64,000 nt of DNA from Nymphaea colorata. Lineage: Eukaryota; Streptophyta; Magnoliopsida; Nymphaeales; Nymphaeaceae. This document shows, piece by piece, positions 23,101 to 34,098 of this stretch (within the stretch, counting starts at the first letter, position 1; every line of letters begins with the position of its first letter). Made by a program: the position numbers and the translations under genes. Location of the stretch: positions 43,641,115 to 43,705,114 of the forward strand of contig NC_045138.2 in the NCBI RefSeq assembly GCF_008831285.2, written 5' to 3'. The notes below the pieces were generated by a model. That model was not told the DNA's origin and made no database searches. It saw only the letters and a program-made list of their open reading frames with translations.

Positions 23101-24589
23101 GTTTAGTTTAAACAAATAGGTCCAAAGGTAATTTGGAATCACAGTAAAGACTCATTGTTTTCACAATTTGACAATTCATGATAAACATAGCAGTCACATC
23201 CACAGTCTATCTAACAGGTGTCAACCATGCCTACCTAAACATTGTAATGTTCAACAATTCACAATATTCTAATTCACAAAGACCTATTGTTTTAACTTGA
23301 TTGGTGTTAATAAAATCCCCCTCATCCCTACCTCGAAGCATTAGAGCCACTTGAAGGGCAACATATGGTTGTGGTCTATCTCTTAAAGTTGTAGAAAAGG
23401 CACAAAATCGGTTGAGGACCATTTCAATCTACTACCATTATATATGAACTCAACTCTTTGGAATACCAAAAATGGTTAGCTTAAGGAAAATCGATGTACT
23501 TATAATGCAAATAGATGTGAATGACCGATTTAAGACATAGTTCTTCTTGATCATCTTCCATTCTATGCAAATGGAAAGTGCTTGAGAAAAGTTGTTTGTT
23601 TTTTTTTAGAATATCTATATAAAAGGACGTAGATAAATAAAAAAAAAAACAACTTTTTCAGCAATTTATGTTAAAGAGAGGATGTTAAAAAAAAAAAGCT
23701 GTCTTGATCATTCCATCATTATCCTTTTTTTCTTTTTTCTTTATAAGCTTATCTATTTTCTTTAACTCAACAGCATTTGGGACTTGTTTCAAAGAAAGAT
23801 GCATAGAGAATGCACTGTAGTGATATTCTTGGATGTTTCTAGCAGGTCATGGCAAGACCGACAAGCACTGTCACACATTGAATCTCTTTAAGATTGAGTT
23901 ATGAGCATTTGGGACTGGTGATATGCGTTGATGCACATAACTGACTTTAATTCTTATTTTGGTTACATAATTTTGTGCATAAATTTTAATGGTATGTGCA
24001 CATTTGTCTAAGTTCACATCTAATCCATTTTACAATAAAGCTCAGTTCGTTGATGGCCATTGCAGACAAGCAATTTATATTATTGGCAGAACTAGCTTAA
24101 AGTTAATTACAAAAATAGATTAGGCAAAAAAAGCAGATGGACAATTTACTTGAAAAGATAAATGAGAAAAAAAAAAGGCGATTCAGTTCCACGGAGTGTC
24201 TATTTTATTAATTTATGGCTGAAAACATATGCATAATTTAGTTTCAACTAGATGCCAAGAGGTGATTTAGTTATAGGGAGTGACTCAAGAAACAGTATAT
24301 CCAACTCAGACAATTAAGTTATAGTATATGTAACTTTAATGAAAAAATATGTTTTTTAGTTTAGCGAGCAATCCAATCATGGAGATGAAGCAGAGGCTAG
24401 TTATGCAAAAGCAAGTGCACTAATTTGCTTCAGCGCACAATTTAAGTTAAATTACATGAAATGACGGACCATAGCTTTTTTACGTGGCATTCTGTCGCCA
24501 TATTTGCAGCCAAGCAAGCATGTTGTTCTGAATTTGAGACGACAATATGATGTAAATATATGGCACACGATCTTCGACAAAAGCATGAT
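23101..24589. other. unassigned AT-rich sequence
   Basis: Noncoding by eye; A-runs near 23638-23700 and no element ends found. Confidence 0.45.
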
Positions 24590-24715
24590 GACATGAATGC
24601 CTTCTCATTCCTTAAAGTCCCACGTCTTTTAATGGTTCCTGTAGCTTCATTTGACATGAATACCTACTCATTCCTTAAAGTCCCACGACTTTTAATGGTT
24701 CCTGTAGCTTCATTT
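24590..24715. repeat. 63-bp tandem duplication
   Basis: Two adjacent 63-bp copies starting GACATGAAT at 24590 and 24653 differ at only a few positions. The second copy ends GCTTCATTT. Confidence 0.9.
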
Positions 24716-25227
24716 CTCGAGTCATTTCTTCGACATGGCTTCCTACAATGTTATTCTTTTCTTCGCTTCGTGTCATTGTGCCTGACGAAGACAAAGATGA
24801 ATACGCGGTTTGATGTCTTCGCAAAATGCTTTCTTTTCCACCAATGAAGGGCCTTTCTCCATTAAGGTGGAACAAGTCGACCGTCAATATAATTAAAGCC
24901 ACACCCTACACGAGAAGGAATATATGTAATTGAAGATGACAATCGACTCTTCCGAACCGACTGCTTACAGCGGAAGGAAATCATGCAAACTTGCAATACA
25001 AGCTTTTGAAAAAGTAAAAGCACAAAAAAGATGCTCAGGTAAAAGTATAAGTACAAGTTGTCAATCCATTCTCTTATACGATGATAAGATAGAGATGTCT
25101 TATGGAACCCCCATAGTCGGTAATGCACAAAACTAGGCCTCTTCTATTTTACCTTTCACAGGCAGACCCATAGTGCAGAATTTTGCCTGCCATTGTGCTG
25201 AAGTAGATGTGACAAAAATGCATATGG

Positions 25228-25634
25228 TGTCACAGGCCTACTTTCTTAGGTCCGTGTGGCACGACGGTTGCCTATATATCGTAAGCCTTAGGAGATAAAA
25301 GCAGCACGCAGATAACTTAAAAACAACGAGTGTGTGCAGAAATCAAAAGACGTAGAGAAATGAAGGGAGGCACTTGCAATGAGCATAGATTACATTCATC
25401 AGAAAGACAACGTAAGCAAGGAGGTTTTGAAGAAAGCTCGACTTTACTTACATAAAATGGCTGAAGCCGCTTACATAGGACTCAAATGTTGACCACCCAA
25501 AACACATAATCCTCAACATGCATTGAGACCAGTGGGAGGATGCTCAACTACAAGTAAACAAGCATAAACTAAAGACATTATAATCAAAAGAAAAATTGTG
25601 ACAAAACAAACTCGGGCGCAGGAGAACATGCTCA
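25228..25634 (-). repeat. Gypsy-A 3' LTR
   Basis: Plus-strand left end TGTCACAGGCC and right end ATGCTCA, next to a minus-strand polypurine tract AAAGGGG at about 25635-25641. It shares landmarks with the 5' LTR such as GCCGCTTACATAGGA and GGTGGGAGG-type words, with considerable divergence. Confidence 0.8.
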
Positions 25635-25639
25635 CCCCT

Positions 25640-26753
25640 TTAAATCATTTGTCGTCCTCGGTGCTAAACGCTGCAGGGTAGACTGAAACTTCCTCCATGC
25701 TTTTTACATACTTCCACGTCAGTTGTTCCTTGCCTACCCACTTCACTTAATTTTGTGTCGATGAATTTACTCTATTTGTCAGTCTGCTGCTCGCTTGATT
25801 GATAGTGCTCTCTGTAAGATAGGCTCGCACTGCGGTGTGCTTCATTCTGAGTCTTCACCATTGACATAGAAGGGTTTCAAGTTGCATATATGGAACACTG
25901 AATGTACTTTGAAGTCTTGCGGCAGGTATAGCTTGTACTTCAGCTTTTCGATCCTTTTGACTACCTTGAATGGTCCTCCATACTTTCGTGTCAAAGCACT
26001 ATGTCACCCACGAAAGATTCCTGTGCAGTTTGGGTGCAACTTCACGAGGACGTGATCTCCAATTCTGAACTCTGCACGTCGTCGCTTTTGTCAGTCCACT
26101 TCTTCATATTCTTGGCAGTTTTGTGCAAGAATGTTTTAGCTAACTTTGTTTTCTACTGCCCAGTCTCTGACAAACTGGTAGGCGAAGGTTGGCCTTTCAT
26201 TCTCTTGGGCAGCAAGAGTATGTGACATCAGCGGCTGCTGGCCTGTGGATATGTCAAATGGACTATGCCCTAAAGACTCACCCTTCTGTAAGTTATAGCA
26301 AAATTGTGCTACATCCACCAATTTCACCCAATTTTTCTGATTTGCACTAACAAAGTGTCGTAAATATTGCTCCAACAAAATGTTGATGCACTCGGTCTGG
26401 GCATCTGTTTGTGGATAACAACTTGTTGAAGATAATAGGTCTGAGTCTAACAATTGGAACACTTCACGCCAGAACTTACCTGTGAAGCGAGCATCGTGGT
26501 CATTTACAATGCTTTTTGGCATGCCCCAATACTTCATTATGTTCTTTACAAACATCTCTGCCATCTTTTCTGCATGACACTCTTTTGAAGTCGGGATGAA
26601 GGTGGCATATATAGAAAATCGATCTACAACCATAAAGACAGAGCTGAAACCATATGCTTTTGGAATGCTCACAATGAAGTCCATATAAAGGCTTTCCCAT
26701 GTACGTTCAGGAATAAGAAGAGGTTCCAAGAGGCAAGCAGTATTCTGATTCAT
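25640..26753 (-). pseudogene. Gypsy-A integrase core and C-terminus
   Basis: The frame 26753-26136 carries the integrase core. LYMDFIVSIPKAYG has the first Asp, VNDHDARFTGKFW the second, and YPQTDAQTECIN the Glu of the D,D,E triad; SLGHSPFDISTGQQPL follows. From about 26130 to 25640 the C-terminal domain can be read in broken frames as GPFKVVKRI-like and FHICNLKPFYVNGE-like sequence. Stops separate it from the upstream RNase H/zinc frame by a single codon region at 26754-26768. Confidence 0.85.
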
Positions 26754-26765
26754 CGCCTTGCCCTA

Positions 26766-27233
26766 CTAGCAAATGAGGCACGTCTTTACATAAGTCTCTA
26801 CATCATCTCTCATCTGTAGCCAATAATAGCCAGTTTCAAGCAGTGCTAAGGTCTGATCCTGGCTAGGATGGCCTGCCCACAATGTCTCATGGGATTCATT
26901 TAATAGATCCCGCCAAAGATTGCCCCATCTCGGCATGAATATGCATCCACCTCTGGTGAAGAGAAGTCCATCTGGCAGCCAGAATCTTTGAGTCTTTCTT
27001 GCCTCAGCCAAGACCACTAGGTGCTTTGCAGTGGAGTCCGGTTGCATGCCTTCGCAAACACGCTCGAGGAGATCACCCTCCAGTTGTGCTTCAGAGGCTT
27101 TTGCCCGAGTGGCCGTAAGTTCCGCTTTACAACTCAGTGCATCGGCCAAGACATTAGTTCTTCCTGCTTTGTACTCCAGTACAAAATCAAACTCAGCTAG
27201 AAATTCCTGCCAATGGGCTTGCTTAGGGGTCAA
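26766..27233 (-). pseudogene. Gypsy-A RNase H end and integrase zinc-binding domain
   Basis: Begins with the RNase H tail (TPKQAHWQEFLAEFDFVLEY, RTNVLADALSCKAEL), followed by a spacer and the H2C2 zinc-binding segment HETLWAGHPSQDQTL with a terminal KTCLIC. Upstream to about 27440 the rest of RNase H is recognisable but interrupted by stops. Confidence 0.8.
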
Positions 27234-27715
27234 CTTCTTCTAAGTTTTGAAATAGCTTGTAACCACATTGTCCGTTTTCACAACGAATTGAGCTCCTAGT
27301 AGATCATCTTTCCAAACACGGAGACAATGCACGATTGTTGTCATCTCTCATTCGTGCACGGAGTAGTGCCACTCCACATCCTTTAGCTTTCGGCTCTCAT
27401 AGCATTCGTGTGGACTTCAAATTGTTTTGAATGATCAGGCAACTTCAGTATAGGTTTTTGCATAAGGACTTTATTCAGCCAACCGATAGCATTTTGAGCT
27501 GGCTCCGCCAGGTCCATATCCTATTCCTCTTCAACAAATCAATGAGAGCACAACAATCAGAGAAAACCCCTAAGCAAACCACTGATAGTAGTTCGCCAAC
27601 CCAAGGAAGGACCGCAACTCTTGAACTTTAGTTGGCAGGTTCTACTCCTAGATGGCCTTTACCGTCTTTGTGTCCATCCGCAATTGACCATGCCCAACAA
27701 CATAGCCGAGAAAAC

Positions 27716-28006
27716 TTATTTCTCCTTGGCCAAAGAGGCATTTCTCCCTTTCACATAAACATCATTCTCCTTCAACACTTTGAACACCGTTTGTAGATGT
27801 TCCACATGCTCTTCCAAGTTGTTGTTGAACACCACAATATCATCGAGATAGAATACCACGAACTTGACTAGATATAGGTAGAAAATCTTTTTCATCAACG
27901 TTGAAAAGGTGATAGGGGTATTTGTCAACTTGAATGACATTACTAGAAACTCGTAGGCTCCATAGCAGGTGACGCATGTGGTTTTTGGTTCAATGGCGCG
28001 GTCCAC
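27716..28006 (-). pseudogene. Gypsy-A reverse transcriptase, N-terminal half deleted
   Basis: The frame shows KTTCVTCYGAYEFLVMSFKLTN and the catalytic FYLDDIVVF box. Compared with Gypsy-B, the linker motif (DRAIEP) joins directly to KTTCVT, so the fingers and first palm part of RT are gone. The downstream thumb and connection continue in broken frames to about 27440. Confidence 0.85.
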
Positions 28007-28280
28007 TTCACGTCAAGGTGGCAGTCGTCTAGGGAGTTTCACATGCATCATTTATGTGAATTCTTCCAAGACAGCACAAGCGTCTTTGGGACCAAACCAA
28101 GGAAATCCTCAAACACTTTCCTGGTTGCCACCAAATACGTTCCAACTCCACGCTTCAGGCCTTTCATTAACTGGATGGTGGGCAACATCACAACCTTGCC
28201 CTTATCCTTCCTCGATGCCAATGTCGAAATCATACATGGGGACCTTTCGTCAAGAATGCTAATGACTCGCATATGCGGCA

Positions 28281-28529
28281 TCAGGACCATCTTCCTAAAC
28301 TAAGGAGATTCATGCCTAGAATCATCTTAAAATCCTCCATCAGTGCCACTGAGAAATTGGCTTTTCCCAACCAACTCTCAATCTTCACAAGCACAACCCA
28401 GGCCACTCCGTGAATGAGTTTTGCCTTTGAGTTCACTGCCTTTATGTGTAACTCTCCCTTCTCAAGGATGAACAATCTCTTCGCCTCTTCTTCTGAGACG
28501 CAATTATGGGTTGCACTTATCTCCACCAT
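28281..28529 (-). pseudogene. Gypsy-A aspartic protease
   Basis: The frame reads MVEISATHNCVSEEEAKRL, aligning with IVDTGATHNFVSDEEARKL of Gypsy-B. The catalytic D-T-G has become E-I-S, so it is dead. The KIESWLGKANFSV and MILGMNLLS segments follow as in this family. Confidence 0.8.
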
Positions 28530-29828
28530 TGCTGTCGTGGACTCCCTATTTACAAGGATACCTTTTCCGTCTCCTTCAAGACATTGAAGAGTTGGAGGAC
28601 TCCTATATGCGGATTTTCATCCTCCTAACCTTGCACAACATAAGCAGATTGTTTTGAAGAGTTTGCCTAGTTGCTCCCAATATTTAGGCATTTTGATGCA
28701 AAATGATTTCCACTACAATGTCAGAACTTCAATCTCGAAGGTGGTCGATGAGGCTTGTAACTGTTGTCATCTTGCCCACTCCCGCCCCTGCTCATCTGAA
28801 CAGCTACATTAAATGTTTCCCTTTTCTTATTGTCCAGTTTTCTTGCTATTCCAACCATTATTGTGATTGCCGTTTCCACCTTTCCTTGAGTTGTACGGCT
28901 TATACTCGAACTTGGGCCACCTAGATGTGTCAACCAAGCATTCGACAACTGCAAGGGCACTGCTCAAGTCCTTAGGATCTTGCCGTCGAAGTTCCTGCTC
29001 AGCCCAAGGTTGCAGTCCATTCATGAAGTGGAATAGTCGATCCTCATCGGACATCTTCAATATCTCCACACCTTAGTTGTGAATGCCTGCACATAGTCAT
29101 GGATCGAACATGTCTGTTTGAGTTTCATAAGTTGTCGTCTTGCCATGTATTTTGTGTCTTTTGGCAGGAAATGCTCACACATTGTGTTTGAATTCATCCC
29201 AAGTATCAATAGTGCAAAGACAGTTCTCAACATCATTATCCCACCTCTGTTACCACAGCAAGGCATCATCAGTCAGAAACATTGAGGTGGTCGTGATCTT
29301 CATCTCATCATCATAAATCTGGTTTACCTTTGGTACTTCTCAATATGATACAAGAAGTTCTCAAATTCCTTAGCATCCCGAGCACCATTGTACCTCTTTG
29401 ATTCAGGGACTTTCATTAGAGGCGCAACATCAATGCCCCTGGCTTCCCCTATCCTGTCAAGCTGATTCCCCAGGGACCAAAACTGTTTTGCATCCTGAGG
29501 ACTTGCATCTCATCGTCCATAGCATCTAAACAGGCCAAAACATCTCCAAGTGAGAGTTCACCTGGTCTAAATTTAGTCCCAATGTTGTATTCCTCGAAGC
29601 TCCGAGTAGTTTTGATCATCAAATAACTCATGGAGGCAATGGTCGTCTTGATTGCAGCCAACCTAGCTTCCATTGCTCCATAGGTCCCACTAGTCGCATG
29701 CTTCTTTTGTTGACGAATCTGTACTCCCTCCGCTAAAGAACTTGTCTCGTCTCCAACCATACTATCGCAGATAGCATCTAGTCATTGGTTAGCTTGACAC
29801 CGACTTAACGTGCCATATGTTCACTCTA
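28530..29828 (-). pseudogene. Gypsy-A gag remnant
   Basis: Pieces in several frames resemble Gypsy gag. An N-terminal segment at 29760-29449 holds AMEARLAAIKTTIASM and CLDAMDDEMQVLRMQ. The core near 29269-29057 has MARRQLMKLKQTCSIHDYVQAF. The C-terminal part at 29069-28827 has FMNGLQPWAEQELRRQ and then a glycine/asparagine-rich stretch. No intact zinc knuckle was seen. Confidence 0.7.
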
Positions 29829-29840
29829 GCGCTGATACCA
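29829..29840 (-). promoter_or_regulatory. primer binding site of Gypsy-A
   Basis: The minus strand reads TGGTATCAGCGC two bases from the LTR end, an initiator-Met tRNA type PBS with a mismatch. Confidence 0.8.
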
Positions 29841-29842
29841 GT

Positions 29843-30185
29843 TGTCATGAGCTTACTTCCTTCGGCTCGCGCGGCATGATGATTGTCTGTCTATCGTAAA
29901 CTTTAAGGGGCAAAAGACTACGTAGATAACTTGAAAACAATGAGTGCATGCGAAAATGGAAGGACGCAATGAAATGGAAGGAGACACTTGTAATGAGCAT
30001 AGATTGCATTCATCACAAGGACCAGCTAGTCTTTGCACTAGGGCCGAAGCCGCTTACATAGGATTCAAATGTCGACCACTCAAAACACAAAATCCCCAAT
30101 ATGCACTAGGGCCGGTGGGAGGGTGCTCCATTACAAGTGAACAAACATAACACAAAGTAGACTCAAGCACAGGGAAACAGTTCCT
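29843..30185 (-). repeat. Gypsy-A 5' LTR
   Basis: Left border TGTCATGAG next to the PBS; the right border near 30185 is estimated from alignment with the 3' LTR. It is shorter than the 3' copy, so it carries deletions. Confidence 0.7.
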
Positions 30186-30753
30186 CTCTCTTGCATTTAT
30201 ATTCCTCCCATCAAATGAAGTTAATGCTGGAACAAGAAAACCTTGTGTGTAGAGATCTCATCTAAGCAAGTCATAAACTAGAAAAAGAGAAGAACACTTT
30301 CAACAAGACAAACAATCTTCAACATTAGAGCCCAAACTACAATATGTTAGCTTTATCTAACAGAAACAGCATGAATTTCATTTAATAAAAATGAAATTGG
30401 ATATATTTGTTACTTTTTTGCAAGTACATGGGCTCGAAAGAATCTGAGTCCACCTTTGCATATGCAAAGGAGGTCTAGCGAATCAAAGAGAATCAAGTAC
30501 ATGTTTCTTCATATGCAAATGGAAAAGCATCATTATGTACATTTCCTCACCGCAATTGAGAAACAAACATGCAGGATGTCCTTTTAATCTTATGTCCATG
30601 ATCAGGCATGAGATCTTCAATGTGAGGGTCAACAAGGTCTCACGGTTTATATCCATCATTTTACGTGCATTTGAGACTGTATACATGCATCATGAGCATC
30701 TGATGATGACTGCAAAATCACTGACGAGCCAAATTTTGAAGCCACAAAGCATA
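30186..30753 (-). other. region downstream of the O-FucT stop codon
   Basis: Contains the probable 3' UTR of the O-FucT gene and a short gap before the Gypsy-A LTR. No canonical AATAAA was seen on the minus strand. Confidence 0.4.
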
Positions 30754-31062
30754 TCACCCCATCTTACACATGCATTCATGAGATCGAGGATGCCTATAGA
30801 TACTCCTTCCCTTTGGCCTTCCTTGAATCTTCTCACTCTCTCTGAATGCCTTTTTCACCCTAACCTGGAACTCGCCCCACTCTATCGTAGAATTTTTCAA
30901 CAAAAGACCAGCTAGCCTACGTTTATTAGGTCGTATAGTTGGTAACCTTCCACCACCAAAGTATGCCCTGTAACCAGCAACCAATGAAGACAGTTGACTT
31001 CCTGGATCAGTCATCACAAATGAATCAGCAGCAGCACATCCTATGAAGTCCAAGGCTGCCAG
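30754..31062 (-). CDS. O-FucT exon 10 (523-624)
   Basis: 309 nt including TGA, acceptor TTGCAG. Encodes [38 protein letters not shown] and a basic, Cys-containing tail ending HECMCKMG. Confidence 0.93.
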   Translation of the reverse strand: MAALDFIGCAAADSFVMTDPGSQLSSLVAGYRAYFGGGRLPTIRPNKRRLAGLLLKNSTIEWGEFQVRVKKAFRESEKIQGRPKGRSIYRHPRSHECMCKMG

Positions 31063-32664
31063 CTGCAATAACAAAAATACATCATCAGACTGGAAAATTG
31101 CTTGAATTAAGCACAAATCATGAATCAAACCACACTTCTCCACTTGTCCAGGAGAGTTGGTTGGTTATGGACTTCAGGTAGAAAAAAGCAAACTATAGAT
31201 TGGAACACCTAGATGCTACCTAAGTATTAGCCAAGCATGGCATCCAAATCAAAAGTTAGAGAACTATATCCAATTTCATAACTGTAAGGACAAAATAGAA
31301 AATAAGGATCATATCAACTCATAAGTCATAATACAACATTATCCACTATGTCACATACATGCAGCTGCAGACCATAGCCACAAAATATCGTTTTCCTTTT
31401 TTAAATGATGAAGTTTTTCTCAAGCATAAAATGGCAGAGTTAACTTTGTTGGGAAAAAAAAAGGGAACTTGGCAAATTTTAAAACAATTAATCTTTATGC
31501 AAGAAAGAGGAAGGTGGCCAAAATCCTAGAAATAAAATGCGCAAAATGTAAAAAAAAAAAATCTGATAATTAAAAACTATAAAACATGTGACAAAAACGT
31601 GAAAACATGGAAAAAGGAAAAAATGAAAAAAAAAACGAAAAAAAAACACATTTTTTGCATTTTTACAAAAAACTTGTTTTCTTCCCTTTTTTCAGCTGAC
31701 CAGTTTTGAATGTTTTTAACACATTTTTTTGAGAAAACCGTGTTTCCTGTGGCTACAGTGCAGGCCCTAGATTTATTTATTTTATTTATCCAGTGGAAGC
31801 TACATTTACCTAAACACAACCTGGTAATGACTAGAAGACGACTTCTATCGAAAATTGCTATATCTTTAATGCTTAGTCAGATGCATGAACACCATCATTA
31901 AAAACAATGAAATTTTGGTAATAGAAGTTTCTGGACAATGAAATCCATATTTTCAAAGGCAGAGAAAGCGTGGGAACCAGCAGTCATTGAATTACCTGAG
32001 AAGAGAAGTTTTTGAATGGCTCTATTTCTTTGGAAGAAAGCAGGTCTTCTTTTGTAACTAAATTAGGAAACAAACTGGTCAACGCAACCATCCTCGATAT
32101 TCCACCATAAATACGTGCACCTGCTAAGTATATTCGTGTTGTTCGTTTAAGCCCAAGTGCTGCAAGCATAATTGCTGCTTCTTCAGGAGTCAGTGGGCAA
32201 AGCCCTTCAGATCTTAGTGTTCCAGCAGGAAGCATCCTACATGATATAAGAATCATGTCAGACACGCAGGGTACATCTATCTTTTAGAATAAGATGCTTA
32301 AATGTATGTTATTTTTTAAAGAATAAAATGTTAACTAGCTATAATGAACCTAAAACATTGCAATATAAAGCCAATGAATCTTCAGCATCATAGTAAACAT
32401 AATAGAAACAATTCAATTTTTAGCTTTAAAGAAGACTGACAAGAAATTTATAGTGTCGATTTATCTAAAAGTTGGGGAACATAATTTTAAAATTCATGAT
32501 ACTTTTCTAATATGCAGAGGCCACACATTCCACTATTGAGAATAACAGATATCAATTGCCATTTGTCACCAACTCTGAACCTTCCTTTCAGTTGCATCTC
32601 TCTCCCTCTCTCAATGTAAATATATAAAGACATCCGTTCATTACCAACTAAACCTTCCTTGCAG

Positions 32665-32724
<60 letters not shown>

Positions 32725-34056
32725 CTGTGTGTGTGTGTGTGTGTGTGCTTAAATATGTGACGACATCATTTTTGACAATTTGCATATGAGGATATGAAAG
32801 ATTCTCTCCTTACTCTGTACTATTTGCAAAGAGTGTGAGAGCAGGAAAATGGATTGCACGGAAAGTGTCCAACTCCTTTTTTTCCTCTGCACCACCACCA
32901 AACTCACATAAAGAATAAGCTGCCATGTCAATTTCAAACCGAAGATGCATAGCCAGATACTTGGAACTTGCCCCAAGAACAAACTTTTCTCCTGTCCTAG
33001 TGGAACTTGCCCGGAAGTGACCAAGCAGATTATCGTCAAGAACACTTTGTGTTAATGTCTGTTGATGCATCCTTCTCACTAGCAAAGCACCTGTTTCTTG
33101 GATTTTGTGAGCAAACTTTAGAGCATGGAAATTGCATCTGCATCGAAGTCTCTATTTGGATGTCATATATTAGAATAAATTCAAATAAATAAAACAAAAT
33201 GCAGAAAGCAAAAAGATTTTCATATCAAAAGAATAAGACTGACAGAAGATACGGGTGTTACCAGAATTGGCATCGGGCTCATATTGTTTTGCTGGCTGAC
33301 ATGGTGCATTCAACTGTATCGGCAAATACAAATTTCGCATATAGGCCTATTTACTATTATTGTATTAAAAAAAAATCAAAAACTGATTTATTAATTAAAG
33401 AATAAAGGAAAATCATCAAAATTCATATTGGCCTATATCCTTTCAGTGATGGGCCAATATGATGCATATCAGCCAAATGGGCTGATGAAAAATGTATTAG
33501 TAGCATTAAGTATATTTTAGGAACAGAAACGTTCTAGATATTTATCAACCTATGTCATACATGTGAGCTATGTCACACGGTCTCTTCAAGAAAGGGGCCA
33601 CACCCCGTGTCGACACGACACTGGTGCTGGTGCAGCTCCGACACACACTCCAACTGCGTCCTTTCTTATGCAAGTTCAAAATATTTTCTATTATTTTTTT
33701 CTCTTCTCCCTGTCCCTTTCTTTCTTTATGTAAAGTAATAAAAGTAAAAAGAAAAGACTGATTAAGCTAAGAAACAAGCTAAAATTATATATATTATGAA
33801 TAGATACATTTATATATATAAAATAAATATATTATATATATATACACCCTCGCTGCACCCTTGCACCCAAATTTTTTGGGATACGTCACACCGGCACCGG
33901 CACCGACACCCCGCATTCATGTGACATAGCATGTGAGTGCACATGTAGGTATATAACTATGTCAGATAGATGCAGGTATGGGTGCAGAGCACTTTCAAAA
34001 AATTTGGGTGCGGGGACACATATGTATATATATCTATGTGTGTGTGTGTGTGTGTA

Positions 34057-34098
<42 letters not shown>

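Larger units (their letters stand above)
25228..30185 (-). mobile_element. Gypsy-A, LTR retrotransposon with RT deletion
   Basis: A Ty3/Gypsy element on the minus strand with related LTRs at both ends, a PBS, and the order gag, protease, RT, RNase H, integrase. Its LTRs and proteins resemble Gypsy-B (56176-61595), so both belong to one family. It is defective: about a hundred residues of RT are missing near 27985 and most frames carry stops. The 5' LTR lies about 570 bp beyond the stop codon of the O-FucT gene on the same strand. Confidence 0.9.

Noticed and set aside
31345-31356. CTATGTCACATA in intron 9, like the start of the TIR element family
   Set aside because: No matching inverted end, GC-rich subterminal sequence or target duplication nearby.
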